A stretch of DNA of 13,325 bases. Source: Flavobacteriales bacterium UBA2426 (GTDB taxonomy: Bacteria; Bacteroidota; Bacteroidia; Flavobacteriales_F; PHOS-HE28). The stretch spans positions 4,960 to 18,284 of the forward strand of contig DDRC01000072.1 in assembly GCA_002342985.1 (NCBI GenBank). Reading direction: 5' to 3'. Below are positions 1 to 6,475 of this stretch, in pieces. The position numbers were made by a program, and so were the translations under genes. Under the pieces are notes generated by a model that worked only from the letters and a program-made list of their open reading frames with translations, did not search any database and had not been told where the DNA came from. The first letter of the stretch is position 1; each line of letters begins with the position of its first letter.

Positions 1-821
1 ATCTCCGCCGCATCGAGCCGATAGAGCACAACCTCCGAGGTGCTGCCGTTGAAGGCGTTCTCCTTGGACCGATTGCGCAGGATCACATAGGCCGAGCCGT
101 CCGTGTGGGGCATGGCCGAGACAAGGTCGACGCCCTCGGCACGCGGATCGAGCCGAAGCAGGTGCTGCCACTTCACCGTCATGGTGCGGTCCACCAGCGC
201 GAAGAGGTAGAAGCGCTGCTCATCCTTGTCGCGCAGCTCGGCGCTGTGGAGGAGCATGTGTGAGCTGTCACCGGCCACGATGGCACGGAAGGGCTGCCGG
301 GTGGGGGTGCCGGGCTTGGGCTGGCCGGGCTCCTTGGGCTGCGGCTTGGGTTCATCGAGCTGCACGGGGAAGGTGCAGATCCGGTCGAATGCGGGTGGCT
401 GCCGCGTCAGGTTGGGGTCCACATGCTGCCAGAAGAGGGCCACCTCCTCATCGCGCTGGTTGCGGGCGATGAGCATGGGCTTCCCCCGGAAGACCACCAG
501 GTCCTCCAGCAGCAGCTTCTCGTTCGATGGACCCTTGATTGCCGGCTCCAGGTTGCGCAGGAACACGAGCTTGTCCCGGTCGTAGAGCTCCAGCCGCGCC
601 TCCTGCTTGGTGGTGGGGCGCCGGTCGAACTCGGGATTGCGGAGCAGCATCACGGCGTTGGCATTGCTGGCAATCAGGCTGGTGGGCATGATGCTCGCGT
701 CGCCCATGGGGAATTCGCCCATCCGGGCCTTTACCTTCACCTTCACCTCGGTCTTGGGCTGGGCATGCGTGAGGCCGGGGATGAGGGCGATGAGCAGGAG
801 CATTGTTCGGATGGCGGTCAT
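1..821 (-). CDS. Exported protein of unknown function (C-terminus beyond window)
   Basis: The minus-strand frame is open from the ATG at 821-819 to the window edge, giving 273 residues without a stop. Residues 1-20 form a signal peptide (MTAIRTMLLLIALIPGLTHA then Q). A short Lys/Val-rich strand (KTEVKVKVKARM) follows, then stretches alternating short hydrophobic strands with charged turns, such as LVVFRGKPMLIARNQRDEE. Repeated 'measure, report, compare' strands of this kind suggest a beta-propeller-like fold, but that is only an impression. A proline/lysine linker (DEPKPQPKEPGQPKPGTPTR) splits the visible part in two. No catalytic motif is recognised. The gene starts 74 bp after the MazG-like gene on the same strand, so the two may be co-transcribed; TACATTCA at 851-844 is a weak internal -7 candidate. 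I do not recognise the family. The signal peptide and reading frame are convincing. Confidence 0.75.
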   Translation of the reverse strand, partial: MTAIRTMLLLIALIPGLTHAQPKTEVKVKVKARMGEFPMGDASIMPTSLIASNANAVMLLRNPEFDRRPTTKQEARLELYDRDKLVFLRNLEPAIKGPSNEKLLLEDLVVFRGKPMLIARNQRDEEVALFWQHVDPNLTRQPPAFDRICTFPVQLDEPKPQPKEPGQPKPGTPTRQPFRAIVAGDSSHMLLHSAELRDKDEQRFYLFALVDRTMTVKWQHLLRLDPRAEGVDLVSAMPHTDGSAYVILRNRSKENAFNGSTSEVVLYRLDAAE

Positions 822-895
822 GAGCGGTCGGTATTGCGGGGCGTGAATGTAGCGGGACGGGCCTTGCCAGCACCGTGCCAAGCCGGTCGTGAGGC

Positions 896-1258
896 TCACC
901 GGAGCTTGGGGTTGCTGCGGTGCCGGTCGGCATCGCGCGCTGTCTTGGCCGCCATGCGGCGGTGCCATGCGGCCTGCAGGTCCGTGCCGGTCTGGTTGGC
1001 CAGGCAGATGACCACGAAGAGCACATCGGCGAGTTCCTCGCCGAGGTCCTTGGCCTTGTCGCTCTCCTTCTCGCTCTGCTCGCCATAGCGCCTTGCCATG
1101 ATCCGCGCCACTTCGCCGACCTCTTCGGTGAGCATGGCCATGTTCGTCAGCGGGTCGAAGTACCGCACGCCGGTTGATCCGATCCAGGAATCCACTTCGG
1201 TGCTCAAAAGTTCCAGCGGGGCTGGCGCATTAATCCCGAATTCCTTAGTTTCGACCAT
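896..1258 (-). CDS. MazG-like nucleotide pyrophosphohydrolase
   Basis: The 120-residue product has the all-alpha NTP pyrophosphohydrolase signature: an EExxE helix at residues 45-49 (EEVGE) and an EExxD helix at 74-78 (EELAD) followed by the hydrophobic helix VLFVVICLANQ. These acidic residues coordinate Mg2+ in MazG/dUTPase-like enzymes, which hydrolyse (d)NTPs to NMPs and pyrophosphate for nucleotide-pool cleaning. The length fits the small single-domain MazG-like proteins of Bacteroidota, not the two-domain E. coli MazG. The acidic linker at 60-70 (GEQSEKESDKA) lies between the two motif helices. No other Met could serve as start before residue 40. The start lies 15 bp from the start of the divergent gene at 1274. 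A promoter candidate, TTG-N19-GACCTTTG, sits at 1308-1279, inside that neighbour's signal-peptide codons. The exact substrate cannot be told from sequence. Confidence 0.88.
   Translation of the reverse strand: MVETKEFGINAPAPLELLSTEVDSWIGSTGVRYFDPLTNMAMLTEEVGEVARIMARRYGEQSEKESDKAKDLGEELADVLFVVICLANQTGTDLQAAWHRRMAAKTARDADRHRSNPKLR
1246..1253 (+). promoter_or_regulatory. Weak -7 box candidate for the 1274-3924 gene pair
   Basis: TAGTTTCG matches TAnnTTTG at 7 of 8 positions and lies 20 bp before the ATG at 1274, inside the first codons of the divergent MazG-like gene. No TTG -33 element is seen at the expected distance, so support is weak. Confidence 0.25.
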
Positions 1259-1273
1259 CTTTCAGGCTGAGTT

Positions 1274-1663
1274 ATGCACAAAGGTCTGTGTCCTTCGGGG
1301 AGAAGCAACTGGGCGCTGGCCTTGCTGACCCTTGTGCTGCTGTGCCTGGCGCCGCGCAAGGCCGTCGGCCAGGATTTGGTGCAGGCGGCCGTTGATGGCC
1401 TTTCGGACCCGCAGCAGGCCCGCACGGCGAGTGAAGCGGTGCTCGCGCTGCCGGGGGTGCTGATGGCCCGGTTCGACGTGCCCACGCGCAACATGATGCT
1501 GCACGCCACGGAGCAAGCGGTGCTGGACAAGGCCACGCTCAACGCTGCGCTGGCCGGCACCGGGGTGCAGGTGCGGTGCGTCAGTCGCCGGCCGGTGCGG
1601 CTCGGGCCCTTCCGGCATGTGGATTCCGGTCGCTGTCCGGAGCAACCCTTCATCGATCGATGA
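1274..1663 (+). CDS. Small exported protein with HMA-like fold lacking CxxC
   Basis: The product has 129 residues. A long n-region (MHKGLCPSGRSNW) precedes the hydrophobic core ALALLTLVLLCLA and a likely cleavage near AVGQ, so export is predicted. Residues 45-100 follow the pattern of a heavy-metal-associated (HMA, ferredoxin-like) domain: helix, 'LPGVLMARFDVPTRNMMLHA' strand-turn-strand, 'DKATLNAALAGTG' helix, then a last strand VQVRCV. The CxxC metal site expected before the first helix is missing; its place is taken by DPQQARTAS. Metal transfer of the usual kind is therefore unlikely. The TGA stop overlaps the next gene's ATG (ATGA at 1660-1663), which implies translational coupling to the T9SS cargo protein. 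The only upstream in-frame Met is residue 1. The fold assignment rests on pattern recognition alone; a small protein of unrelated fold is the alternative. Confidence 0.7.
   Translation: MHKGLCPSGRSNWALALLTLVLLCLAPRKAVGQDLVQAAVDGLSDPQQARTASEAVLALPGVLMARFDVPTRNMMLHATEQAVLDKATLNAALAGTGVQVRCVSRRPVRLGPFRHVDSGRCPEQPFIDR
1279..1308 (-). promoter_or_regulatory. Candidate Bacteroidota promoter for the MazG-like gene
   Basis: Read on the minus strand, TTG (1308-1306) is followed after 19 nt by GACCTTTG (1286-1279), a 7 of 8 match to the Bacteroidota -7 box TAnnTTTG with the usual spacing. Transcription would start near 1273, leaving about a 15-nt leader before the ATG at 1258. The site lies wholly within the first codons of the divergent gene at 1274. 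Confidence 0.45.
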
Positions 1664-3924
1664 CCGCAGCGGCGCAACGGATGAAGGCCACCCGGGTGCC
1701 GCAATCGCTGCGGTTGCTGGCGCTCCTGGCGGCCGCTCTCGTCATGGAAGCCGCGGTGGCGTGCATCAACGCCACGCCGTTCGGCACGGCGACAGCGCCG
1801 ACCAACAACACGCCGCTGACCATCAGCACCTGTACCTTCCAGAGCGAGTACAATACGATCAACGGCATCGTGGCGGGCGCCACTTACCAGGTGACGAGTT
1901 CCTGCGGCGGCTACGTCACGGTGCGCCGCGGCACACCGGGGGGCGTCATCGTGGCACAGGGTAATTCGCCGGTATCCTTCACGGCGCCGGTCGCCGGCAC
2001 CTACTACCTGCACCTCAATACCAATGCAGCGTGCGGAACGGCATCGGTGTGCTGCACCACCACCATCACCTGCACATCGTGCACCGGGACTACGGGGTGC
2101 GTGAATACGGTCGCGTTCGGGACGGTCACCGCGCCGGTGAACCTTACGCCGCTCACCATCAGCACCTGCACCTACCAGAGCGAGTACAATACCATCAATG
2201 CCGTGGTGGCGGGCGCGACCTATACGGTCGCAAATTCCTGTGGCGGATACATCACGGTGCGCCAGACCACCTTCAACGGACCGGTGGTGGCCCAGGGCAA
2301 CGCGCCGCTCACCTTCACGGCACCCGCCAACGGCACCTACTTCGTGCACTACAACACCAGCGCGGCCTGCGGTACGGCCAGCACCTGCTGCACCACCACC
2401 ATCACCTGCACGTCGTGCACGGTGACCCCGCCTGCTGGAGCTTGCACTGCGGTGAACATCCCCAGCCTACCCGTCACCAATCAAGCGGTGGCGTGCCACG
2501 CATCCAACCTCCTGTCCCTGGCCAACATCGCCAACATCTGCGGTTCGGCCAGCACGCTCTACCTCGGCGGCAACGAAGCCCTTTACACGGTCACGCCCAC
2601 CGTCACGGGCAACTATGCCATCAATTACACCGGGCAGACCTACAGTTCCATCTGGGTCTTCAGCGGCGCCTGCCCCGGTGCCGGAGGATTATGCCAAGGG
2701 TCGGTGAGCGGCACGGGAGCCGTACAGAATCTGACGGTGACCATGACGGCCGGTGTGCAGTACTGGATCCTCTTCGACACCTGGCCTTCGCCCCCCAGCC
2801 CCTGCCCGGGGACGTTCAGCATCACCACCTCCTCGGTACCGCCGCCGGTGGTGGCCAGCGACTGCAACCAGGCTGTGAACGTTTGCACCAACATCAATTT
2901 CCAGATTGACCCCAATGGGTTCGGCACGGTGAACGAGGTGCCGCCGTTGGGGTCGCTGGGCAACCCGGATTATCTAACCGACGGGCTGCCGAGCCCTTGG
3001 GGCACGGACAATTGGGGATGCCTCCGGGCCGGAGAGCTCAACAGCACATGGATGATCGTGAACGTCCTCACGGGCGGCAGCCTCGAGTTCACTTTCGGCG
3101 GGCTGGGCACGCAGGGCGGCTTCTACGATTGGATCATGTACCCCTACAATGCATCGGCCTGCTCGCAGGTGGCCGGGAACACGTTGGCCCCGGTCCGTTG
3201 CAACTGGAACGGCGTTTCGTTCGGAGGCACAGGATTGGCCGCCACGCTCCCGGCTGGCGGCGACGCGACCAACTTCGAGCCGCCGCTCATGGTGGGCAGC
3301 TATACGCAATGGCTCATCTGCTTCAGCAACTGGAGTTCGGTGACCACGGCGGTTCCGCTCCAGTTCGGCGGTACCGCCGTGGTGAGCTGTTCGCCATTGC
3401 CGGTGGAGCTCCTTTCCTTCGAGGCGGAGCGGCGTACCGGCGGGGTCCAGCTGGAGTGGGTCACAGCGGCGGAGCGGAATGCCTCCCGCTTCGTGGTGGA
3501 GCGCTCCTCGGATGCTGAAGCGTGGATGGAAGTGGCAACGGTTGCGGCCCAAGGGGAGTCCCATGTCACGCTCGTGTACAGGACGGAGGACCGTCACGTG
3601 CCATACGGTCAGCTTTACTACCGCCTTCGCATGGTCGATTCGGATGGCTCATTCGTGCATTCACCGGTGCGCACCGTTGGAATGGCCGGTGGCCACACGG
3701 TGGTGCCGAATCCGGCGACGGAGGGATTCACTGTATTGGATGTGCCGGAAGGTGCGCACGTGGAGCTGCTGGATGCGTTGGGCCGAGAGGTCCCTGTGCA
3801 CTGGGAGCGCCATGCGGATGGCTCCGTGCATGCATCGTCATTCGATGCGGTTCCGGGCCTCTATTCCGTCCGGGTGGCCGGTTCAGGGGCCGTGGCGGTC
3901 ACACGCCTGCTGCTGCAGCGCTGA
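1660..3924 (+). CDS. Cys-rich repeat protein with FN3-like and T9SS type A sorting domains
   Basis: I start this 754-residue protein at 1660, where ATG overlaps the previous stop as ATGA; the frame also permits 1576 and 1681. Residues 15-34 are a hydrophobic signal segment ending AAVA before Cys35. Two 107-residue repeats follow (35-141 and 147-253), each ending in the Cys-rich CCTTTITCTSC. Residues about 262-395 form a PPC-like beta region (YTVTPTVTGNYAINYT) and about 400-578 another Cys-containing beta region common in flavobacterial secreted proteins. From about 580, LPVELLSFEAE begins an FN3-like segment containing YYRLRMVDSDGS. Residues about 680-754 are the T9SS type A domain: VVPNPATEGF, then GLYSVRV and a C-terminal RLLLQR. 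The protein should cross the outer membrane through the T9SS and be released or anchored with removal of the C-terminal domain. The role is probably adhesive or structural; no catalytic motif is seen. Confidence 0.88.
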   Translation: MTAAAQRMKATRVPQSLRLLALLAAALVMEAAVACINATPFGTATAPTNNTPLTISTCTFQSEYNTINGIVAGATYQVTSSCGGYVTVRRGTPGGVIVAQGNSPVSFTAPVAGTYYLHLNTNAACGTASVCCTTTITCTSCTGTTGCVNTVAFGTVTAPVNLTPLTISTCTYQSEYNTINAVVAGATYTVANSCGGYITVRQTTFNGPVVAQGNAPLTFTAPANGTYFVHYNTSAACGTASTCCTTTITCTSCTVTPPAGACTAVNIPSLPVTNQAVACHASNLLSLANIANICGSASTLYLGGNEALYTVTPTVTGNYAINYTGQTYSSIWVFSGACPGAGGLCQGSVSGTGAVQNLTVTMTAGVQYWILFDTWPSPPSPCPGTFSITTSSVPPPVVASDCNQAVNVCTNINFQIDPNGFGTVNEVPPLGSLGNPDYLTDGLPSPWGTDNWGCLRAGELNSTWMIVNVLTGGSLEFTFGGLGTQGGFYDWIMYPYNASACSQVAGNTLAPVRCNWNGVSFGGTGLAATLPAGGDATNFEPPLMVGSYTQWLICFSNWSSVTTAVPLQFGGTAVVSCSPLPVELLSFEAERRTGGVQLEWVTAAERNASRFVVERSSDAEAWMEVATVAAQGESHVTLVYRTEDRHVPYGQLYYRLRMVDSDGSFVHSPVRTVGMAGGHTVVPNPATEGFTVLDVPEGAHVELLDALGREVPVHWERHADGSVHASSFDAVPGLYSVRVAGSGAVAVTRLLLQR
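1762..2418 (+). repeat. Two in-frame tandem repeats of 321 bp (107 residues)
   Basis: Copies lie at 1762-2082 and 2098-2418, separated by a 15-bp linker encoding TGTTG, so the period is 336 bp. A hand alignment without gaps gives 77 of 107 identical residues. The six cysteines in CGG, ACG, CCTTT and CTSC positions and the CTFQSEYNTIN / CTYQSEYNTIN core are conserved in both. Equal length and clear sequence divergence suggest an older duplication of a folded domain kept under selection. Confidence 0.9.
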
Positions 3925-3927
3925 GGC

Positions 3928-4380
3928 TCACTCGCGCGTGCGGCTGTCGATGATGATGGTCACAGGGCCGTCGTTGACCAGGGAGACCTTCATGTCGGCG
4001 CCGAATTCCCCCGTTTTCACCGGCCTTCCCACCAGCTCGGCCAGGCGCTGCTTGGCGCGCAGGTAGAGCGGCATGGCTTCCTCGGGCCTCGCGGCCCGCA
4101 GGTAGCTCGGGCGATTCCCCTTCACGGTGCTCGCATGCAGGGTGAATTGGCTCACGAGCAGCACTTCGCCATGCGCCTGCGTTACGTCCCTGTTCATCAC
4201 GCCGGCCTCGTCCGGGAAGATGCGCAGCCGGGCGATCTTGCCGCAGAGCCACTCCAGGTCGTCCACCGTATCGCCGGCCTGCACACCCAGCAGCACCAGC
4301 AATCCAGGCCGTATGCGCCCATGCTCCACGCCGCCGATGGTGACGGCCGCCTCGCTCACTCGTTGCACCACTGCGCGCAT
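3928..4380 (-). CDS. dtd: D-aminoacyl-tRNA deacylase
   Basis: The 150-residue product is a full-length DTD. This cytosolic homodimer hydrolyses D-aminoacyl-tRNA (and Gly-tRNA-Ala) to free tRNA, protecting translation from chirality errors. Both signature motifs are present: SQFTL at residues 77-81, carrying the active-site Ser/Gln/Thr, and NDGPVT at 136-141, whose cross-subunit Gly-Pro rejects L-amino acids. The N-terminus MRAVVQRVSEAAVTI is typical. It is the last gene of a minus-strand operon: its ATG is one base after the TGA of the acid phosphatase gene, so re-initiation or coupling is likely. Its stop is 3 bp from the stop of the convergent T9SS gene, leaving no room for separate terminators. 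Confidence 0.97.
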   Translation of the reverse strand: MRAVVQRVSEAAVTIGGVEHGRIRPGLLVLLGVQAGDTVDDLEWLCGKIARLRIFPDEAGVMNRDVTQAHGEVLLVSQFTLHASTVKGNRPSYLRAARPEEAMPLYLRAKQRLAELVGRPVKTGEFGADMKVSLVNDGPVTIIIDSRTRE

Positions 4381-4381
4381 G

Positions 4382-5227
4382 TCAGTAGCCGTTCCGTTCG
4401 AACCAGGCCCTCATCCGAGCCAGCTTCTCCGCATCGGTGCCTTTGCCATGTATGGCATCGCGCCAGGTGCCGTACATGGGGTTTGGGAGCAGGATGAAGT
4501 ATTGGGATAAGCTGTCGGCCAAGGCTGTGAGGTGGCCCTTGCCATCGTCCCTAGACCGGTCCTTGAAGCGCTCATCGAAATCGCGCAACTGATCGCCCAC
4601 CAGAAGCAGCACCCGGTGGGTGGAGTAAACGCGTGCCCGGCGCTCTGTCTTGTCACTCGTTCCATCCATGAGCAGCAGATGCTTCTCGTCCGCGAAGGGG
4701 AAGCCGAGGTCGCCCAGGTTCTTCAGCGTGCTGGCCTTCTCACGGATGTCGCGGTTGGTGATGTAGAACACCTCGCAATCCATGGAGGCCGCGTGGTGCA
4801 GGAACCCGAGCGCGCCGGGGGAGGCCTTGGCCGCGGCCCTGTCGGTCCATGCCTTCCAGTCGCTCTGGTCGAAGGTGCGGCCCTCGCGGATGGCATTCAC
4901 CTGATATGGGCTGTTGTCCAGCACGGTCTCATCGATGTCCACGATCACGGCCAGGGGACGGCGGTCCCACTGCGCGCTGTCGAGCATCTGGCGATCGGCC
5001 TCGGCGGCCTGCCAGTTGGCCTCAAGCTTCCGATGGGCATGGTCGTAGGCCTGTTCGTACAGCCAGGCCGCTTCGGCTGAGGCATGCTGCCACAGTACGG
5101 CATCGGCGCCCTGCCAGGCCAGGCGTTGCATGGCTTCGGGTTGCCCCTCCTGGGGCAGGCGCGCAGCCCGGCAGCCCAGCAGCAGCAGGATGCCGGTAAC
5201 GGTTATCAGGATGGGGTGCTTGGCCAT
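4382..5227 (-). CDS. Class C acid phosphatase lipoprotein (5'-nucleotidase, e(P4) family)
   Basis: The 281-residue lipoprotein has signal segment ILITVTGILLLLG with lipobox Cys19. It belongs to the HAD superfamily subfamily IIIB: motif I is DIDET at residues 97-101 (nucleophile Asp97, general acid Asp99), motif II is YITNRD at 155-160, the lysine is in SDKTERR near 193, and motif IV is VGDQLRDF at 210-217. The near-terminal LPNPMYGTW is the family's typical ending. Haemophilus e(P4) dephosphorylates nucleoside monophosphates, including NMN, before nucleoside uptake. Substrates here are unknown but should be phosphomonoesters outside the inner membrane. The gene lies 6 bp after rsgA and 1 bp before dtd, so it is in their operon, an unusual place for an exported enzyme. 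A thiamine-type TonB receptor is encoded divergently nearby. Start at 5227 is fixed by the signal peptide. Confidence 0.93.
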   Translation of the reverse strand: MAKHPILITVTGILLLLGCRAARLPQEGQPEAMQRLAWQGADAVLWQHASAEAAWLYEQAYDHAHRKLEANWQAAEADRQMLDSAQWDRRPLAVIVDIDETVLDNSPYQVNAIREGRTFDQSDWKAWTDRAAAKASPGALGFLHHAASMDCEVFYITNRDIREKASTLKNLGDLGFPFADEKHLLLMDGTSDKTERRARVYSTHRVLLLVGDQLRDFDERFKDRSRDDGKGHLTALADSLSQYFILLPNPMYGTWRDAIHGKGTDAEKLARMRAWFERNGY

Positions 5228-5233
5228 GGGGCT

Positions 5234-6193
5234 TCAATCCAATCGGTAAGGGCTTTCCTCGTCGATGCCGGCGAGCATGTCCAGATAGCTGCGGTAACGG
5301 CTTTCGGCGATGCGGCCGTCCTCAACCGCCTCCCGCACGGCGCAGCCCGGCTCGTCCTTGTGCAGGCAATCGTTGAAGCGGCAGCTGCCCTTCAGCTTGA
5401 ACATCTCGGGGAACTGGTCGCCGATATCCTCGGGGCGCAGGTCCACCAGGCCGAAGCCTTTCACGCCGGGCGTGTCGATGATGAAGGTGTGGCTCCCTAT
5501 GCCGGCCCCCTGGAGCTCGAACATCTCCGCGAAGGTGGTGGTATGCTGCCCCTTCTCGCTCGCATCGCTGATCTCGGCCGTGTGCAGGTCGAGCGAAGGG
5601 TCGATGGCATTGATGAGCGTGCTCTTGCCCACGCCGCTGTGCCCCGCGATGAGGGTCACCTTGCCTGAGAGCAGCTCCGCTACCTGCTGCACGCCGAGCC
5701 CCTGCCTGGCCGAGGTGATGAGGGTGGGGTAGCCGGCCCCTTCATAGGTGTCCTGGTACTCGGCCAACAGGTCCAGTTCGCGCTCAGCGGTCAGGTCATC
5801 CACCTTGTTGAGGATGATGACCACAGGTACCCGGTAGGCTTCCGCGGTGACCAGGAACCGGTCGATGAATCCGCAGGAGGTGCGCGGCCGAGCCACCGTC
5901 ACCAGGAGGATCGCCTGGTCGAGGTTGGCGGCGATCACGTGCTTGTAGTGGCTGAGGTTCACGCTGCGCCGCACCAGGTAGTTGCGCCGGTCGTGCAGGT
6001 CGGTGATGACCCCCGGATGCTCGGCGTCGGCTTGGGGCTCGAAGGAGACGCGGTCGCCCACGGCCACGGGATTGGTGCTCTTCCAGCCCTTGATGCGCAG
6101 GTTGCCGCGCGCCACGCATTCATGCCGCATGCCGTCGTCGCCGCGCACGAGGTAGCGGCTGCCGGTGCTGCGCATCACGAGTCCGGTGGGCAT
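5234..6193 (-). CDS. rsgA: Ribosome small subunit-dependent GTPase A
   Basis: RsgA (YjeQ) is a circularly permuted GTPase that assists late 30S maturation. I start at ATG 6193 (319 residues; MPTGLVMRSTGSRYLV), since the frame's extension to 6331 is Arg-rich and unlike the family, which begins with the OB-fold strand 'G.V.KSTG..Y.V'. The permuted motif order is visible: G4 NKVD at 129-132, G1 GHSGVGKST at 184-192, G2 threonines in KGQHTTT near 214-220, G3 DTPG at 240-243. The C-terminal zinc-binding set is C271, C276, H278 and C284. It is the first gene of the operon with the phosphatase and dtd. TTCCTTTG (6206-6199), 7 of 8 to the -7 consensus, ends 5 nt before the ATG, so the transcript may have almost no leader. 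Confidence 0.96.
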   Translation of the reverse strand: MPTGLVMRSTGSRYLVRGDDGMRHECVARGNLRIKGWKSTNPVAVGDRVSFEPQADAEHPGVITDLHDRRNYLVRRSVNLSHYKHVIAANLDQAILLVTVARPRTSCGFIDRFLVTAEAYRVPVVIILNKVDDLTAERELDLLAEYQDTYEGAGYPTLITSARQGLGVQQVAELLSGKVTLIAGHSGVGKSTLINAIDPSLDLHTAEISDASEKGQHTTTFAEMFELQGAGIGSHTFIIDTPGVKGFGLVDLRPEDIGDQFPEMFKLKGSCRFNDCLHKDEPGCAVREAVEDGRIAESRYRSYLDMLAGIDEESPYRLD

Positions 6194-6198
6194 GATGG

Positions 6199-6206
6199 CA
6201 AAGGAA
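6199..6206 (-). promoter_or_regulatory. Candidate -7 box directly before rsgA
   Basis: Minus-strand TTCCTTTG matches TAnnTTTG except at position 2 and lies 5 nt before the rsgA ATG. A good -33 TTG is not seen. If used, the mRNA would be leaderless or nearly so. Confidence 0.3.
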
Positions 6207-6215
6207 TGCGGTTGA

Positions 6216-6238
6216 CGGCGGAATAGGGAATTCCGCCG
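6216..6238. promoter_or_regulatory. 9-bp inverted repeat in the rsgA/TonB-receptor divergent region
   Basis: CGGCGGAAT (6216-6224) and ATTCCGCCG (6230-6238) are perfect reverse complements around the 5-nt AGGGA. The repeat lies about 23 bp upstream of the rsgA start and about 95 bp before the -7 box of the TonB receptor. There is no T-run on either side, so a Rho-independent terminator is unlikely; an operator or a transcript hairpin is possible. I see no other clear feature in 6239-6332. Confidence 0.45.
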
Positions 6239-6332
6239 GGCTGGGCGCCGTCGGGCCGTTGTCCCCCGTCGTGCGCGCGTGCTTTCGGTGCTTGGGACAG
6301 GCGCACAGTCCATTCGCATCAACCGCACCACC

Positions 6333-6340
6333 TACCTTTG
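6333..6340 (+). promoter_or_regulatory. Bacteroidota -7 box for the riboswitch and TonB-receptor transcript
   Basis: TACCTTTG is a perfect TAnnTTTG match placed just upstream of the TPP aptamer, where a promoter is required. Transcription would begin near 6345-6347, giving a leader of about 130 nt. The -33 element is weak; TTCG at 6313-6316 is too close for standard spacing. Confidence 0.6.
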
Positions 6341-6346
6341 CCCCGT

Positions 6347-6430
6347 CTTGCAACGGGGTGCTCCGCCCAAGGGCGGAAGCTGAGATCATACCCGAAGAAC
6401 CTGGGCAGGTAATGCTGCCAAGGGAACGGC
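6347..6430 (+). ncRNA. TPP riboswitch aptamer (THI element)
   Basis: The conserved THI-box elements occur in order: GGGGTGC (6355-6361), GCTGAGA (6379-6385), ATACCCG (6388-6394), GAACCTG (6397-6403), GGTAATGC (6408-6415) and AAGGGAA (6420-6426). Pairings fit the family: P2 CGGGG/ACCCG (6354-6358 with 6390-6394), a strong P3 TCCGCCC/GGGCGGA (6362-6368 with 6371-6377), P4 CCT/AGG (6400-6402 with 6421-6423) and P5 GGCAG/CTGCC (6404-6408 with 6415-6419). The CTGAGA element, in the pyrimidine-sensor arm of known structures, is intact. P1 is poor by eye (about three pairs, two of them G-U), so its exact ends are uncertain. Thiamine pyrophosphate binding should reduce expression of the receptor gene at 6476. 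Confidence 0.93.
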
Positions 6431-6472
6431 TTCCATCTGGAGGCGCCTCCGTGCAAGTCTTCAACACGGAGG
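6429..6472 (+). promoter_or_regulatory. Putative riboswitch expression platform sequestering the Shine-Dalgarno
   Basis: CCTCCGTG (6446-6453) is fully complementary to CACGGAGG (6465-6472) across an 11-nt loop. The 3' arm contains the GGAGG Shine-Dalgarno 3 nt before the ATG at 6476. Just upstream, GCTTCC (6429-6434) can pair with GGAGGC (6439-6444) over a 4-nt loop. GCTTCC can instead pair with GGAAGC (6375-6380), which lies inside the aptamer, so that pairing would compete with the ligand-binding fold. There is no T-run, so control is predicted at translation. Confidence 0.6.
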
Positions 6473-6475
6473 AAC

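Noticed and set aside
448..1086. A 212-residue minus-strand frame overlapping the first two genes
   Set aside because: Arg/Pro/Ala-rich, out of frame with the exported protein and MazG-like gene, both of which have clear features.
1204..2349. A 381-residue minus-strand frame over the HMA-like and repeat-protein genes
   Set aside because: Arg/His/Gly-rich with no domain, overlapping two well-supported genes and the mazG start.
2031..2909. A His-rich 292-residue plus-strand frame suggestive of a metal-binding protein
   Set aside because: The HHHHH runs come from reading ACCACCACCATCACC Thr codons of the repeat protein in another frame.
6194..6331. N-terminal extension of rsgA to 6331
   Set aside because: The added 46 residues are Arg-rich and low-complexity, and the family's OB-fold begins at the Met encoded at 6193.
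6341..6358. Hairpin CCCCGT/ACGGGG overlapping the 5' edge of the aptamer
   Set aside because: The expected transcription start lies within its 5' arm, so it probably does not form in the RNA, and the 3' arm is needed for riboswitch P2.
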